From Cordia subcordata (lineage: Eukaryota; Streptophyta; Magnoliopsida; Boraginales; Cordiaceae): a DNA stretch of 64,000 bases. The DNA lies in contig JAPTOF010000007.1 in assembly GCA_028554755.1 (NCBI GenBank), positions 4,620,001-4,684,000 on the forward strand, in the 5' to 3' direction. Under the pieces are notes generated by a model. It saw only the letters and a list, made by a program, of their open reading frames with translations, searched no databases and was not told the DNA's origin. Within the stretch, counting starts at the first letter, position 1; every line of letters begins with the position of its first letter. This document shows, piece by piece, positions 1 to 11,879 of this stretch. Made by a program: the position numbers and the translations under genes.

Positions 1-300
1 CAACCCCCATATAATCACAAATAAGATTAATCCACTCTTCCCTTGGATGTACGGTCCTCTCAAGCTCCGGTATTACTAAACTAATGACAGGTAAACCCTA
101 ATAAACGAAGACATCTTGCAAAGTGATAGTGGCCTCTCCTACAGGCAAATTGAAAGATGTGTGTCTCTGACCACCACATCTCAATTAACGCAGTAATAAG
201 CCCGTGAAAAAGTTGATAGAAGCACAACTTATAACAACCATAGAATTCAGTTTCCACCAACTGTTGTGGTACCAATGGGTGCTTTGGCCTCTGAAGTAGC
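1..300 (-). pseudogene. Plant mobile domain (PMD) N-terminal fragment, broken
   Basis: The - strand translation at about 81-275 matches the PMD N-terminal region at 38896-39282 of this window over roughly 50 residues (shared FYGCY, then ALIE/AFIE and W..ET..F.). The tail is diverged and frame-shifted. PMD (PF10536) occurs in plant MAIN/MAIL-type proteins and in transposable elements. The fragment is cut by the window edge and is followed to the right by the same kind of AT-rich tract and GC-richer end that follows the central PMD copy, so it is probably a second copy of the same element type. It is not an active gene. Confidence 0.6.
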
Positions 301-1200
301 TTTTTATCAGACCTATTAACATTTAATGTTGCTCAAGTAATGTGAAGATTGTAAATGTTGGACCTAGTGGTCAATATAATAGCACAACAATGGCGCATCT
401 TGTGGACTCAGTCTAGTATCTATAAAGGATCTTAAGATAAAGAAAAAAAAATTTTGAACTATTAGTAGTAAAAGACTTGCTTAAATTTCTTAAACCCTAA
501 ATTCCTATTAATCATAAAATAAAAATAATCAATTCTAAAAATTCTAATTTAACTAACTTAACTTTCTCAAATTAATAAATTCCTAAAATTCAAAAACTAA
601 CTAACTTAATTTTCTTAAATTAATGAATTCTTAAATTTCTTAAACTAACATAACTTTCTCAAATTACTAAATTCTTAAATTTTTTAGTTAACTAATTTAA
701 CTTTTTGAAATTCCTAAATTCCAAATTTTCTAAAATTAACTAACCTAACATTTTAAATTCCTAAATCCCTAAATTTATAAAATTAATTAATTTCACTTTC
801 TTAATTTACTAATTCCCTAAATTTTTGAAATTAATTAACTTAAATTCTTAGATAATTAAATTACTAAATTTTTTACGTTTCTAAATGCCTTAAAATCCTA
901 AAATTCTTAAAATCCTAAATTACTCATATAAATTTATAGAGGATAACAACTAAATATATCATAATTTATATAATATAGTATCTCATGAATAAGCATATAC
1001 ACATTATAATTAACAAAATACAAACAAAGAATATCTTACCATTATAATTCTAATAAATCAACATTGTAATTTACATCTTACATCTAAATAGTATAATTAA
1101 CAAATCAATATTATATTTCTAACAAATAACATTATACAAACTTAGGACATATTATATAAGTTAAAATATAAAATGTAACTATAAAACTTAACAAAAAATT
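301..1200. repeat. AT-rich low-complexity tract of the PMD-bearing element
   Basis: The tract is built from endlessly varied taaattcct, aattaactaa and ttcttaaat words with no coding potential on either strand. The same composition and words fill 39290-41100 beside the central PMD pseudogene. It is probably the non-coding flank of the same transposable-element family. No RNA gene or regulatory motif was recognised. Confidence 0.5.
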
Positions 1201-1500
1201 AAAAACTTATAGAATAAAGGCAAAATCCTAGGCTTTGGGGCTTTTTAAGAAAGATTTTTGTATAAGGGTCGGGGGATTTTTTTGGCGAGAATCAGAAAAG
1301 AATGGGGAGAGGAAAAGCGTTCTGTCAGTATTTATTGTGCCGTTTCCTTATCATGCTCCCAGCATACGGCAGTTTGAAATTTTCGAATCCCGCCCCCTAA
1401 AAGGGCGCCTTCTCTCTGGAAGTGCGCCGCACGCACACGTAGCATCAGAGTAGGTTATTTTTGAAAACCCATAAAAAATGGGTTACTTTTGCATGGGAAT
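1201..1500. other. GC-richer end segment of the PMD-bearing element
   Basis: After the AT-rich tract the sequence turns abruptly GC-richer. Its first 40 bases (acttatagaataaaggc and on) resemble the start of the equivalent segment at 41125-41165 (acttacaaaatataggc and on). The short + strand ORF here has no recognisable family. It is likely a terminal region of the mobile element rather than a gene. Confidence 0.35.
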
Positions 1501-1539
1501 TCAAAAAGTGGATAAAAAAAAATCCAAGATCAACTAAGA

Positions 1540-1950
1540 ATTTAATTAAAAAAAAAAAGAAAGCACATTATTTTAGTTGGGACTGAAAAGAGAAAGAACA
1601 ATAAAGTTCATGTGGAATTATAATTTTGCCATGACAAATATTACATTTACTATTTTGCCATGGTAAAGATTTACTGAATATGCTTCATAATTGTAATGTT
1701 AATGAATTTAAACTTTTTATATTCATATTTATTTCTTAACTTGGTTTAAATTAGTCCAATGTAATTTAAGAAATAGCAAAATCATTAAAGAATAAAAGAT
1801 TCAAAACATGAAACTGAGAAACTCTAAACTTGTATATCCATATCTAAATCAGATTTATAATTTTTAAGATGCGATCAAATATTTTCACTTTAGATGAAAG
1901 TTAAAATGAGTGATTAACAAAGAAAGAGAAAAAGAGAGGTTACATTATTT
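1540..1950. repeat. Local direct repeat, left copy (flanks chromovirus)
   Basis: Bases about 1700-1945 align with about 7395-7715 to the right of the retroelement (shared blocks include aactttttatattcat and aaatcattaaagaataaa). Bases 1555-1645 align with about 7710-7780, and a weaker third copy lies at 7855-7935. The retroelement therefore sits in a region that already contained diverged tandem units of roughly 330-400 bp. No coding sequence is seen. Confidence 0.6.
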
Positions 1951-2146
1951 TGGCAGCCCAAAACTACCAGGATAGCCAAACTAAAATTGAGGCCCTATTT
2001 GCTGAGCCTAGAAAAGGCATGAGGGTGAAGAAGGCACCTAAATTCTTAAAGAAATATCATGTGGCCTACGATGTGTGAGAAAAGGAAATGGTTGTTAACA
2101 ACCTACTGAGTTAAGCAAGCACCTAAAAAGTGTGAAGCAGCAACAC

Positions 2147-2179
<33 letters not shown>

Positions 2180-2321
2180 AGGTCTAGCAGAGGAAAAATG
2201 AGAAATATTACAAAATACTTTACCATGTCTTCCTTTTTAGTTAGCTCTTCTCTATAAAGTTCATATTTTCAATTAATCAAGAAGGTCCTTGCTCTCCACT
2301 TTCTCTCTTTAGATCATAACA
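1951..2321 (+). repeat. 5' LTR of chromovirus
   Basis: It begins TGGCAGCCC and ends ATAACA, and shares long blocks with 7104-7371 (for example gcatgagggtgaagaaggca). It is about 100 bp longer than the 3' LTR: it carries a (TA)n run at about 2147-2173 and a stretch at about 2175-2265 that the 3' copy lacks. A weak primer-binding-site start (tggt) follows immediately. Confidence 0.8.
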
Positions 2322-2929
2322 ATTGGTCTTACTCATGGTCGAAGGAACTCGATTATGAGTTATTGACGAGCATATAAAAAAATGCAAGAAATAGCTGTCG
2401 ATCATTCACAACAATTGGAAAAGCAGAAACAATTAATGGGTCAACAGATGGGGAATGTGGATCAAGCCCTTTGGTTAATCAAGGAAAAAACACAGTCACG
2501 CCGGCAACCCTAAGCTCCGACACCGACCTTGCCAGCGAGTCACACCAGGCTGCTTCTACTTCTCTGATAATCTCCATCTCTTCACTTATACTTACCTTGT
2601 CACCTCTATTAGGCACTTTTTCCCATATTTATTTTCTTCAGGACCCTTTTCCTCTACCACATTTGGTGGTACTATTCCATAAACACCACTTTCTCCATTA
2701 GCCTTCACAATTACTTTCTTCTCTATTTTTCCCTTTACCACATCCATTCCCATGGTATCTTACTTTACTCCTTATCCAATAGGATCTATGTCATTCTTGG
2801 CACCACCACTAAAATTGGAGCTACTTTGCTTTGAACAACGATGACCTGATTACATGGATTAATCGAGCATAATAATATTTCACCTGTCATCAAAGCCCTG
2901 ATTTGTTTATGACACAATTTTACATGGAC

Positions 2930-3720
2930 GACCCTACCCTTCCATAGATTCAATGGAATTTCCATAGACAGCAATTTACATCGTGGCAGCAATTTACCAG
3001 GGAATTGAAGAGTCACTTTGGTCCTTCAGAATTTGAAGATTTGCAAGGTATACTATCAAAATTAGTACAGACTACTTCTGTAGCTGAGTACCAAACCCAA
3101 TTTGAAGCATTGCCAAATCGCATATTTGGTCGTTAGACGTCATTTCTTCTCAGCTATTTTATTGTAGGCCTTCGTGTTAACATTAGGGCCGAAGTCTAAT
3201 CTTTATGGCCCACTTCTCTCGGACAGGCTATGGGTTTAGGACGACTCCAAGAAACAAAAATCTTAGAGCAACAACAATTGGCCCAACATTCTAACGATGG
3301 TCTTCAGCCCAAACCAAACCATATCAATATTTTCAAACCCCAACCTATACACCTATAATCTATATCACAACAACCCATCTGTTAACCCGCTACCCACGCA
3401 GTTTTATTACCATGCTAAAGTATCTACCTAATTACCCACCAAATAAAACCCCCAATCTTCTACCCATTTCTTTACGAACGCTTTTCCATCTGCTTCCACC
3501 CTTTATACCTTAAAAAGTTAACCCCAGCACAAATGCACCACTAATGTGAACAGGGTCTTTGCTTTAATTGCTATGAGCGTTACACTCTTGGCCATCGTTG
3601 CCAAACTAAACCACAGATCTTTTTGTTGGATTTTGAACAATTTGAAGATGGTTCTGAAGTTGATGAAAAGATTGCTACTCAATTACAAATAGAGGAGCTT
3701 CAATCATAGTCGAAGATTTC
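2930..3720 (+). pseudogene. Gag remnant with CCHC zinc knuckle (chromovirus)
   Basis: Around 3000-3290 the translation shows the retrotransposon gag core (HFGPSEFEDLQG, LVQTTSVAEYQTQFEAL) interrupted by stops. Around 3555-3615 it shows a CX2CX4HX4C-type knuckle (CFNCYERYTLGHRC). Gag would form the virus-like particle, and the knuckle would bind RNA. The frame is broken several times, so no protein of full length can be made. Confidence 0.8.
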
Positions 3721-3729
3721 TGAATGCTT

Positions 3730-4160
3730 TATCAGTTAATCGCGCCCTAATAACAATATGATTTGAGAGTGATTTAGTGGGATCAACATTGCAAATTCTC
3801 ATAGATGGAGAGAGTACACATAGCTTTATCCAGTCTTGTGTGGGTAAATATTTTCATCTCCCAATTGAGACGACACCCAATCTGATTGTAGCTGTAGGAA
3901 ATAGACAACTTTTATGCAACAAAGGAGCGGTGTATAACGCTTTAGTGATGATTTAGGGACATTGCTTCAACACTAACTTAGATGTTTTTCCACTAAAAGG
4001 TTCTGATATGGTGCTTGATGTCTCAAGGTTGGCCATTTTAGGGCCCATCGTTCATGATTATGCCAACCTGACTATGGAGTTTTGTGTTGTAGGTCAAGAA
4101 GTAGAACTTATTTCAAGCTACCAATCCTTTGACTTGTGCTCAGGTTCCTCTTATAGGTCT
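3730..4160 (+). pseudogene. Aspartic protease remnant (chromovirus)
   Basis: The translation at about 3795-4130 has the retropepsin-like block LIDGESTHSFIQ, where the usual active-site D-S/T-G or D-G-G-S is altered to DGES, followed by the downstream hydrophobic block ending near ILGP. At least one stop interrupts it. The order gag-protease-RT fits the element. Confidence 0.7.
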
Positions 4161-4379
4161 TAAGTGCCTAATGATTATAGAGGCCATAGTTTCCTTTTAT
4201 AGTTTAATTGTGCTCTCTAAAGTAGTGTTACTAGAAATCGTCTCAAGGGGAATCCTTAAAGACTGTGTTGCAAAAATATAACAAAGTGTTCGAGTCTCCC
4301 CAAGGGCTGTCATCATCGTGACCACAGAATCATAGAATTCATCTTCAAGCAGTTACAACTCAAGTAAATGTCAAGCCTT

Positions 4380-5660
4380 ACAGATACCCATATGTCCACA
4401 AAGCGAAAATTGAAAGCTTAGTTTCATAATTGTTGGCCGAAGAGGTTGTTTAACATAGTACTAGCCAATTTTTAGCTCCAGTTGTGTTAGTACACAGAAC
4501 AAATGGTACATGGAGGTTTTATACTGATTATACAGCTCTCAATGTGGTTACTGTCTCAGATTGTTTCCCTTCCTACTATAGACAAACTTTTTGATGAGTT
4601 ACATGGTGCCTTATTTTTCTCCAAGCTGGACCTCTATTTTGGCTATCACCAAATTAGAGTTCACTCTGATGATGTGCATAAAACTGCTTTTAGGACACAT
4701 GAAGGGCATTACAAGTACTCAATAATGCCGTTTGGCCTCATAAATGTGCCTTCAATATTTCAAGCGATAATGAATGACATATTTCGACCTTTACTCTGTA
4801 AATGTGTTCTCACCTTCTTTTGATGATATTTTGGTCTATAGTTTCAACTCTTCACGAAACCTAGAGTACTTGGACCAACTATTCCAAATATTACTAACTC
4901 ATTCTTTTTTTTTTTTGCAAAGCAGTCCAAATGTACTTTTGCATAAAGGCAGATAGAATACTTGGGGCATATAATTTCAGCTGGAATAGTGGCTATGGAT
5001 CCCGACAAAATCGAAGCTATTTTTGATTGGCCAATTCCAAAGTCTGTTAAAGCTTTGAGGGGTTCCTTGAGCCTTGCTAGTTACTATTGTAGATTTATTA
5101 AGGGATTTGCCTCCATTGCTTATCCGTTAATTGACTCGCTAAAGAAAAAGACAACTTTGTTTGGACAGAGGAAGCCACCAACGTCTTTCATCACCTTCAA
5201 AAAGCTTTAACGGAAGCACTGATCTTGGCCTTACCAAATTTTCAGATTCCCTTGGTTGAAACTGATACCTCCTGATGCTACCTTGCTACAAGAAGGTCAC
5301 TCAGTTGCCTATTTTAGCAAGAAATTGATACCTTGGTTGCAAACTTCATCAGTATACCAGTGAGAAACATTTTTCGTTACTTCTATGGTGGCAAAATGGA
5401 GGCAGTATTTATTAGGTCGTCGTTTTAAAATTAAAATCGACCACCAAAGTTTGAAGTCCATCATGGATCAGATCGTAAAGACTTCGAACCTGCAGAAATG
5501 GGTATCTAAGCTCATGGGTTTTGATTTTGAAATTGTGTATAAGCTCGAAAAAGAAAATATAAGTGCAGATGTGTTGTCACGAGCTCCATTCGATGTTTCT
5601 TTCTCAGTCTTTTCCGCTATGTCTGCCTGTTTGGAGAATGAGTTGCACAAGGCCATTCAA
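4380..5660 (+). pseudogene. Reverse transcriptase / RNase H remnant (chromovirus)
   Basis: RT blocks are visible at 4503-4823 ([15 protein letters not shown], then [13 protein letters not shown]) and, in another frame, at about 4815-4845 (FDDILVY, the catalytic Y/F-x-DD box). The RT thumb/connection region (GHIISAGIVAMDPDKIEAI) is at 4965-5210. The RNase H and tether region is at about 5270-5620 (SVAYFSKKL, KIDHQSLK, ADVLSRAP). Frame changes and stops break the enzyme. Confidence 0.88.
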
Positions 5661-5789
5661 AATGATGATCAAATAAGGTACTTGAAACAAGATATTACAG
5701 CTCAGCCAGATGATTTTCCTTACCATGTTATTTTGGATGAATCTATTTTTTTCAAAAACCAAATTGTCATCCCTCAATGCTTACAATCT

Positions 5790-7095
5790 TTGTTAACATA
5801 GGAATTTCACTCGTTTATCATTAGAGGACGTGCAGGAGTCTCGCGAACTTATAAGCATTGTCATCGGCTTGCTATGAAAAACTGATGTTAAAGCTTTTGT
5901 TGCCAACTGCCAATATGCTAGCAAGCTAAAGTGATAATAGACATCTTGCTGGGTTGTTAAAACCCCTCATAATTCCGGATCAAATTTATGAACACCTCTA
6001 TATAGACTTTATCTAAGGCCTCCCTATGTTGCGTGGTTATTCGGAAATTCTTGTGGTAGTTGACTGCTTGTCTAAATATGCACATTTCATTGATGTTGCA
6101 AGTCATTTATCTAGTATCAAAATTGCTCAATTCTTTATGCAAGAGGTGGTAAGGTTGTATGAGGTTCCTAAGTCCATTGTCTTTGAAAGAGATAAGATCT
6201 TCCTCAGTAATTTCTAGAACGAATTATTCAAATTGCAAGGCATGACACTTAAATTCAGTACATTTTATCATCTGCAAATGGATGGTCAAATCAAGAGAAT
6301 TAATCAAACATTGGAGATGTACTTACATTGCATTGTAATGGATTCTCCTGCCAATTGGTCAAAGTTTTTAGCTTTGGCTGAATATTGGTATAATTCTTCT
6401 CATCACACTTTCTTGGGCTTGACAACATTCTTTGTGGCTTATGGATGAGACCCACTAACTTTGGTTTGTTATATGCCTTTATCAACAACTAATGCGGTGG
6501 TGGATCATGACAATAACTAATGCGGTGGTGGATTGTGACTTATACGAGCAAGATGAAATTCTTAAGGTCTTCAAATTCAATTTTTGCAAAGCGCAACAGA
6601 GAATGAAAGAGCAAAGTGATGAGAAACATGTGGAAAAACAATTTGCGATCGAATATTAGTTACTTCTCCATTTGTGGCCATATCATTAGATTTCGATACG
6701 TGGGCACAATAATCAAAAACCTGGCCATAGGTATTTTGGTCCTTTTCTAATTTTGAAGCGATTGGACCAACTGCATATAGGTTCCCATTGTCCCAAACTT
6801 CGAAAATTCATCCTTTATTTCATGTCTTTCAGTTAAAAAAAAAAAAAAAGAAAGCAAAAGGTCATATCAATTTCTCTGAGCAGCCCTAAGTTCTTCCAGT
6901 TGGTCCTCATTTTCCTGAGATTGCTCCTACAGTAGTTTTGTCTAGGCGAACCATTATTAAGGGTGGTCAACCTGCACTACAACTCTTAGTGCAATGGCAA
7001 AACCTTTCTCAGTAAGATGCCATATGGGAGGATACAACTCAGTTCCTGCAAGCTTATCTTAATTAGAACCTTAAGGATAGGGTTTCTATCAACGA
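5790..7095 (+). pseudogene. Integrase and chromodomain remnant (chromovirus)
   Basis: A degraded HHCC zinc region lies at about 5800-5920. The DDE core follows at about 6000-6450 (LVVVDCLSKYAHFI and later YHLQMDGQ, NWSKFLALAEYWYN). A chromodomain is recognisable at about 6885-7075 (VVLSRRTIIKGG, LLVQWQNLS, IWEDTTQFLQ). Chromodomains direct integration toward marked chromatin. Several stops interrupt the reading frame. Confidence 0.85.
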
Positions 7096-7103
7096 GGGGG
7101 TAA

Positions 7104-7371
7104 TGTAATGCACCAAACCCGAAACTACCAGGACAGCCTAATTAAATTTGAAACCCTAGTTGCTAGGCCCAAAAAAGGCATGAGGGTGAAGAAGGCACCT
7201 GTATTCTTAAAGAAATATTACGTGGCATAAGATGTGTAAGAAAAGAAAATTGTTGTTAACAACTTGCTGAGCTAAGCAAGGACCCAAAAAGCATGAAGCA
7301 ACAACACTATATATATTTCCAATTAATCAAGAAAGTCCTTTCTGCCTACTTTCTCCCTTTAGATCACAACA
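7104..7371 (+). repeat. 3' LTR of chromovirus (internally deleted)
   Basis: It begins TGTAATGC directly after a purine tract and ends CAACA. It matches the 5' LTR but lacks about 100 bp after the short TATATATA run. The divergence between the two LTRs is substantial by eye, which indicates an old insertion. Confidence 0.8.
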
Positions 7372-7389
7372 CATATACTTAATAGTTGT

Positions 7390-7720
7390 AGTTTCAATAA
7401 ATTTAAAACTTTTTATATTCATCTTTATTCAAATTTTCATACTTATTTTTTAACTTAATTTAAATTAGGCCAATACAATTTAACAAATAGTAAAATCATT
7501 AAAGAATAAAAAATTCAAAACCTAAAGCTAAGAAACTTTAAACTTGTATATCCAAATCTAAATCAGACTTATAATTTTTAAGATACAATTAAATAGCCTT
7601 TTCTCCCAAAAACTTGAAATTTTGGGCAAAAAATTCAAATATCCAAACCAATTTTCACTTTAGGTGAAAGTTGAAATGTGTGATTAACGGGGAAGTAGAA
7701 AAAGAGAGGTTAAATTATTT
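7390..7720. repeat. Local direct repeat, right copy
   Basis: This is the counterpart of about 1700-1950 on the other side of the chromovirus. It ends with the same gtgattaac and aaagagaggtt blocks that directly precede the 5' LTR. It has no coding potential. Confidence 0.6.
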
Positions 7721-8379
7721 TGATTGGAAAGTAAAAGGAAAAAATAATAATAAACTAGATGTAAAATTATAATTTTATCATGGGGAACCCTAAAAGTTAT
7801 AATTATGATTTTCACCCAATTAAATATATTTTTTATAACAAAAACCCAAAATTCAATAATCTAAACCAATTTCTACCCCTAGATGAAAGTCAAAAGGTGT
7901 GATTAGCATATAGGTGGAGAAAAGAGAAAGCACATCCTCTCGTTTTGAAGAAAATGGGAAATAATAATAATAATAATAACAACAACAACAACAACACAAT
8001 TTTCCTATAGTAAACCCTAAAATTATAATAATGTTGTGACAAACATGCAATTATAGTAATATCATTGATATGATGCTATTTTATCATGACATGATGCTTC
8101 CTTTTGTATTGTAATATACTTATTAAAATTCGTAAAGGATTGTTACGGGTGGAAATTGAACCTTTAACCTTTTGCTCTTCTAAAATTTTAAATCATAATA
8201 TATTATCACTAAACTTCAATTGTATCTTCATTTATATTGGACATTTTTCACATATACTAAAATCTATGACTTGACAAAAAATATATTAACGTTTGAATAT
8301 ATTTTTGTATTTGTCAGTACATTTTCACTAAAAACTTTTTACATACAAAGAAAATGTTATAATCAAACTAGAATTTCTT

Positions 8380-8411
<32 letters not shown>
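7721..8411. other. AT-rich intergenic DNA with microsatellites
   Basis: No gene is seen. It holds an (AAT)n/(AAC)n microsatellite at about 7960-7997, a weak third copy of the local repeat at about 7855-7935, and a (CT)n run at about 8381-8412 that abuts the Tat element LTR. Confidence 0.5.
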
Positions 8412-8412
<1 letters not shown>

Positions 8413-8819
8413 GCATATAATGTGTGGATTATCAGATTTGGGGTATACCTGACTTAAGTGCTTCGGATCAGCCTAGGTCGACCTGCAAAAGAAAAGACAA
8501 AGAGTATGAGATTTAAGGGATACTAGTGTAGCGGAAGCCAAAGACCCTCTGATGCTTAAGTTAATGGGAGATCCGAGCTCAAATAATAAGGGTAGGTAAG
8601 TGTTTAGGCTAGATGTGTCGTATCTTTAGCTTTACTGGCAGTAGCCTATATATTGTAGCCTATGGAGTGGTCTTTGGATTAGTATATGACTCTGGCCAAA
8701 CTCATTCATGAGGCTAATAAGCTTTATCTGATGAGTTTGTGGTCTTAGAGTCTCAATAATGGATGACCTTAGCCTTATCACTTTAGGAGTCTTCTTATCT
8801 TATCTAAGTAATCAATACA
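8412..8819 (-). repeat. 3' LTR of Tat element (left copy)
   Basis: About 400 bp align with 18744-19159, with shared blocks such as aatgtgtggattatcag and aataataagggtaggta. Plus-strand ends read TG and CA. The inner boundary is uncertain, because no good polypurine tract directly adjoins 8819 and the true LTR may extend farther right. Confidence 0.75.
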
Positions 8820-9290
8820 GGTCGGCAGCAAGCACCCAATGGGTCAGGGCGGCCCATGTTGCATGAAAGCTAACTGGGTTAGATCAGCTCATATCATCAG
8901 CTCTTTCGATTTAATATGAGCGAATGTCTGAGCTCATCTTAAATCAACAACAGACTTTTGCTGATCCGAGCTACTTTGGTTGCTTCACGAATCACTCTCT
9001 TGTGTGACATGCACACGCTACGCATTCACGTGTGCGCAGAATGTCCTTATGTACCGAGCCATCATTGCGCTAGTGCGATGTTTTGCTTGCCTACGTCTAT
9101 CACGCAACTCTAATAACGGCTTTATCTATGACTGTTGAGCTTCCCAAGTCTATAAAACAACGGGCCAAGGGACAATCTTCCTCACTCATTCTCACTCAGC
9201 AATCTTTCAGCAAGCTCAGAGTTTTAGCAACCTTCTTAGCAATCTTAAACTTTTTCTTTGCTTACTCCTTTATTCTCTAGTTGACTTTCC
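8820..9290 (+). promoter_or_regulatory. Region with possible + strand promoter for the antisense ORF
   Basis: No coding sequence is evident. A TATA-like box (tctataaaac, about 9149-9158) on the + strand is followed by a pyrimidine-rich leader and lies about 150 bp before the start of the + strand extra ORF. It could drive that ORF in the antisense direction relative to the retroelement. This is an inference from position and motif only. Confidence 0.35.
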
Positions 9291-9299
9291 TTCAGGTAT

Positions 9300-11690
9300 G
9301 CCCAACATCTATGTCCGCCTTAGCACCACCCAACCCCAACAATGGCCTCTAACTCAGATTCCCAGAATGAGCTTGAGACTACATCATCTAACTCGAGTAA
9401 AAGCTCCAATGATAGCACAGAAATTGGAGGATCGACGCTGTAACTCGTTAAGAGACATTCACCCGCGATTCCCCCAATCCCAGACAATCAACCTTTGTTA
9501 CATAGTGTCGAACAATTAAAACACAAGACCTCTACTTTGACCCCAATCATTACACCAAAGCCTTAAACAAAGCATACACACCACTAGATGGCCACTTCAT
9601 CTGCCTTTGCTAAAGGTGCCTCCCCCGCGTGTCAGGGAAAGATGTTCTTTAAAAAAAGAGCATTGAGATTGCCTAATAGAAGGTCAAATCAAAGTATTCA
9701 TCACTGGCTGTAATGAAATTGAACCTTTTTTTTCATACAAGATCTCAGCCCGTATCGAAAGGGCCTGTAACCACTCTGTAAGTGAGATAGCCATCTATGA
9801 ATATGCCCTGACAATTGGGCTTCGTTTCCTTATACTGGTCTTCATAGCAGATGCCTTTTCCTACTGGAAGACGTCGCCCAACCAGTAGCAACCAAACAAT
9901 TGGGCTCAACTACTTGGATTCTATATCTGAGCCAAAATCTTGGGGGCCACTTTTACTATCAACCTCTTCCTGATGGCCTTCCAAATTAATGTCGGCTTGA
10001 GGGACACCTTTAGGGGAAATGTAGTCGTCTCTTGTTGACAGGCTTCTCTAGCTCCAACAAAGAATGGCATGAATGGTACATCTTTCTGAAGAGTCTCACG
10101 CAATGGAACGTGCCCACCACCTGAGGGTGCTTGAGGAAGGACATCCTTAACTCCCTATGCTTATCCCCTCTAGAAATAAAAAACTGGGAAAAGTTAAATG
10201 ATGTGTGAGCCAAGCATTTCTCACTCTTCCTCTGGGACCCCTTTGAAGTTATGGAGTCCAGGCTATACTCCAATTTCATAGTCTTGTCGGACCTTGAAGC
10301 TTTGAGGGGTTGGGTCTTCTCCTTAATAGTTTATAATTATAAGTCGATGTTTACATTCTAACCATCGCTTGTTTGTTTTGTGCAGCTATGGTGAACAAGA
10401 TGTTAGCCAGCGTCTAAGCCGAGCAAGGAACTGTAGAGCAAGCATCCAAGGTGGCTGGCCAAGGCAAAAAAGAAGAAAGCCCTGTATTTCATTCCCAAGC
10501 CACCAGCATCAATAGCGGCACCGACATCAGCCCCTAGGCCCTCAACGACATCCTCCACACAACAAAGAGGCCTTTTATGCCCAATTGCTCTAGAGAGAAA
10601 GAAACGTCTTCGGGACTCTTCGGATCGCCTTCCACCGAAGCTTTTGGGGAGAAGAAAAAGAAGCAGGATCAACCACCGACCCTGACCCCAATCCCCAATG
10701 CTAAACAGGCAACCTTGCCAAGGGAAAAGAAAGAAAGGTCGTTTGCACAAAGATTGAGCCTTGAAAACCCCTTCTCTATAGGTCGGTCCACCATAGAGCT
10801 GGTGTCAGGGCCTAGCAACAAGGAGCAAGAAGAATCAAGCTCCAAGCTCGTACCTTTCCCTTCCAGCTTCACAGAGTTTATCCACCTAGTCCAAGGGAAT
10901 ATGGTCGAGCTCTTACCCGTTAAAGACCTCGACATGGAGACCTTACTGCAGAAACTCGTGGATAGTTGCAACATGATATATCCTCCTTCTTTTCTTTGCT
11001 CAAGGTTGAGCTCGATATGGCTTTTAACATATTTTCCTTTCTGCTCGCAGATCCTGGGGCATAATGGTAGGAAGCAGGAGAATCTTACCTTCGCCAAAGC
11101 TACGCTGGGTGAGGTCATCCGCCGATCCAACATCTTTAGGTTTGACAAGCTCGAGGGATCTTGGATAACAGTAACCTCTGGAGAAGTCATTAGACTTCGT
11201 CAAGCCAAGAAGATAGCTAGAAATAAACGTGACCTGGCTTTGATCTAAAAGAAAGCTATTGAGAAGGCTCTAAAAAAGGCCCAAGCGAAGTGGGCCAAGG
11301 TAGAGGAGGAAGCCAAGAAGGTTGAAGAGTTGGAGAAATTTGTAAAGGACTTGGATAATAGGACCCTAGCCATTGAATCAGGGACAGCTACCTTATTCAA
11401 TGCAAATGTTGACCTTTGAAACAAGCTGGCCAAGATAGGCGAGAGAAAGTTTACAGTTGACTAGTACAAATCCTTTGAGTATTTTGACCAAGACGCCAAG
11501 CACTATGGCCTATACTTCTTTAGCGATAGAAAGGTTCAAGAAATGGAGGAGGCCCACACCCATGCCTAGGAGAGGTCGAAGTGCTGGAATCGGATAAAGA
11601 CCAACCTTCAGCTGCTCAAGGCCCCAACTCTAGAGATACCGCTTATTCTTCCTCCAAAGCTCTCACGGCCCCCTAGATCAGGCCTTTTTT
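9300..11690 (+). pseudogene. Extra antisense ORF of Tat element (putative gypsy-type transposon protein)
   Basis: On the + strand, opposite to gag-pol, the translation from about 9700 to 10320 resembles the 'putative gypsy type transposon' domain of plants (PF04195), for example GFSSSNKEWHEWYIFL near 10035-10090. It continues as an open 223-codon stretch at 10577-11248 and a charged, Lys/Glu-rich probable coiled coil at about 11245-11460. Stops and a possible intron (acceptor tttgtgcag before 10386) interrupt it. Such extra ORFs are known in Tat elements, but their function is not established. Confidence 0.7.
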
Positions 11691-11879
11691 TCTTTCCTTC
11701 ACAATTGAACTTGTAATAGACACCTTGTACTTTATTTTTTTGAATGACAAATGCCATATCATTTTCTTAATACTCTTGTATTGTCTTTTGTTTCTATTAA
11801 GGTATTGTCCTTTTCTCCAAGCTTTAATTTCTACTTTGTTTGTAAACGTTCACTCATAGCATAATTCACTACTCCCCAA

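Larger units (their letters stand above)
1951..7371 (+). mobile_element. Decayed Ty3/gypsy chromovirus (LTR retrotransposon)
   Basis: A 5' LTR (1951-2321) and 3' LTR (7104-7371) bracket gag, protease, reverse transcriptase, RNase H, integrase and chromodomain remnants in the canonical Ty3/gypsy order on the + strand. The C-terminal chromodomain places it among the chromoviruses. A purine run (gaggggg, about 7094-7100) lies just before the 3' LTR TG as a polypurine tract. Many stops and frameshifts break the polyprotein, so it is non-autonomous and old. No clear target-site duplication is visible, because the flanks themselves are repeats. Confidence 0.9.

Noticed and set aside
7960..8412. CRISPR-like or regulatory array
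   Set aside because: The repeats are simple AAT/AAC and CT microsatellites with no spacers.
10669..11190. 173-codon - strand ORF inside the Tat element
   Set aside because: It overlaps the + strand extra ORF, which has the better domain evidence, and shows no family resemblance.
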